A stretch of 64,000 nucleotides of DNA, from positions 19,979,249 through 20,043,248 of the forward strand of contig OZ038423.1 in assembly GCA_964036155.1 (NCBI GenBank), given 5' to 3'. The position numbers were made by a program, and so were the translations under genes. Shown in pieces: positions 63,501 through 64,000 of this stretch; positions within the stretch are counted from its first letter, which is position 1; each line of letters starts with the position of its first letter. Source of the DNA: Diploscapter coronatus. Its lineage: Eukaryota; Nematoda; Chromadorea; Rhabditida; Rhabditidae. Below the pieces are notes generated by a model. The model worked only from the letters and a program-made list of their open reading frames with translations. It was not told the DNA's origin and did no database searches.

Positions 63501-64000
63501 TCCTCAAAGGATATGTCGCTGAAACTGAAGGTAGAAGTGGAATTTCTGGTTAGAAATAGCAAGTTAAAACTGGAAAAGGACTATTCTAAATTACAAAAGA
63601 ACATAATTTCAGTGACAGTAAATGCATTTTACCAAACAAGCTTCGGTCCAACTGCATTCGGCGTCCCCGAACTTCCTCTATTCGCTCTTCTCGGAATTTT
63701 GTGTGGTCTGATCGGTTCTCTCTACATCTCCTTCTACCGTAGCCTCGTCCTATTTTTGCGTAACAATTCCATTGCGAAACGTCTCTTTCAGCAGCAGTAA
63801 GTCAATTACGATGTCATAACTTTTTGACAAACATTTTATTTTCAGTTGGCTAGTTTATCCTTTAGTCGTATCTTCCATATTTGCAATAATGGCCTATCCG
63901 CATGGAATCATTGCACAATTCTGCAGAGGAAGGGTAGGAATAATTTCGCATTTATTAACTGACAAAGATTTATATTCTGATTTTTTTTGTTTAAATTCGT
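60560..64000 (+). CDS. CLC-type chloride channel, N-terminal part, cut by window end
   Basis: Exons: 60560-60562 (ATG only), 60728-60818, 61037-61156, 61204-61371, 61428-61547, 62072-62227, 63353-63410, 63460-63530, 63613-63796, 63846-63933, then past the edge. CLC proteins are dimeric anion channels or 2Cl-/H+ exchangers with about 18 membrane helices. Visible: helix B ([20 protein letters not shown]), the first chloride-site motif [13 protein letters not shown], the second site [33 protein letters not shown], and [16 protein letters not shown]. The order and sequence fit the plasma-membrane ClC-1/2/K-like branch. The gating glutamate of GKEGP is Met here. Intron 63411-63459 uses a GC donor. 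Start is uncertain: an in-frame TAG lies 15 nt upstream of the 3-nt first coding exon. Intron 62228-63352 houses an antisense gene. Confidence 0.93.
62496..63079 (-). CDS. Nested secreted Kunitz-like/lustrin-type Cys-rich protein (5' end unresolved)
   Basis: Lies wholly inside a chloride-channel intron on the other strand. Exons (high to low): about 63079-62988, 62941-62806, 62677-62496; the joins keep frame. The first exon encodes a hydrophobic core ([16 protein letters not shown]), a likely signal peptide, then YRCNKEAKD. Exon 2 gives [17 protein letters not shown] followed by SCEQLC, which follows the C-terminal half of a Kunitz domain, though the usual Phe/Tyr-Asn is changed and an extra Cys is present. 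Exon 3 gives [11 protein letters not shown], then [19 protein letters not shown] and AICCD, the Cys pattern of nematode lustrin-type repeats. Such proteins are secreted and often act as protease inhibitors or cuticle parts; the role here is inferred. No Met in frame close to the signal core was found, so another 5' exon probably exists. Confidence 0.6.

Overview
The window looks like nematode nuclear DNA; the species is not identified. The evidence is small introns (about 45-60 nt minimum) with TTTCAG-type acceptors, start codons that often lie a few bases after an acceptor-like sequence with no upstream exon (as expected for spliced-leader trans-splicing), tightly packed many-exon genes, and gene families typical of nematodes (DEG/ENaC channel, Kunitz plus lustrin-type secreted protein). 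There is no bacterial, viral, CRISPR, tRNA or rRNA signal. I assembled exons by hand so that the phase stays consistent across every join; exon edges are predictions from splice signals, not from transcripts.

Layout. 972-7334 (-): 17-exon multi-zinc-finger protein. 8287-9420 (+): small nuclear basic protein. 9873-10768 (+): prefoldin subunit 6. 13130-19133 (+): 18-exon DEG/ENaC channel subunit. 21325-27569 (+): 22-exon receptor-type pseudokinase with fibronectin-III-like ectodomain. 29037-33253 (+): PRKX/PKA-like Ser/Thr kinase. 35415-37140 (-): four-span membrane protein. 42786-46711 (+): AGFG-type ArfGAP. Then three genes in a row on the minus strand: 53727-52486 secreted polybasic protein, 52202-49489 Mediator subunit MED27, 49190-47733 mitochondrial fission factor FIS1, with gaps of only 283 and 298 bp. 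55429-58572 (-): class I histone deacetylase, back to back with 58832-60211 (+): complex III subunit UQCRB/QCR7. 60560 to the end (+): CLC chloride channel, cut by the window edge, with a small secreted Kunitz/lustrin-like gene nested on the opposite strand in one of its introns (62496 to about 63079).

Between and inside the genes are many short inverted-repeat elements: at least two families with more than one copy here, one long-terminal-inverted-repeat element with a 5-bp target duplication (40893-42315), a 500-bp near-perfect palindrome inside the pseudokinase gene, and a mariner-type miniature element (54915-55311).

The genes do not form one pathway. The most interesting points are: six introns that need a GC rather than GT donor; a receptor kinase with its catalytic Lys, Asp and Asn replaced; a CLC channel whose gating glutamate is Met; the nested antisense secreted gene; and the long-inverted-repeat transposon just upstream of the ArfGAP gene. 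I did not find a clearly new multi-gene system.
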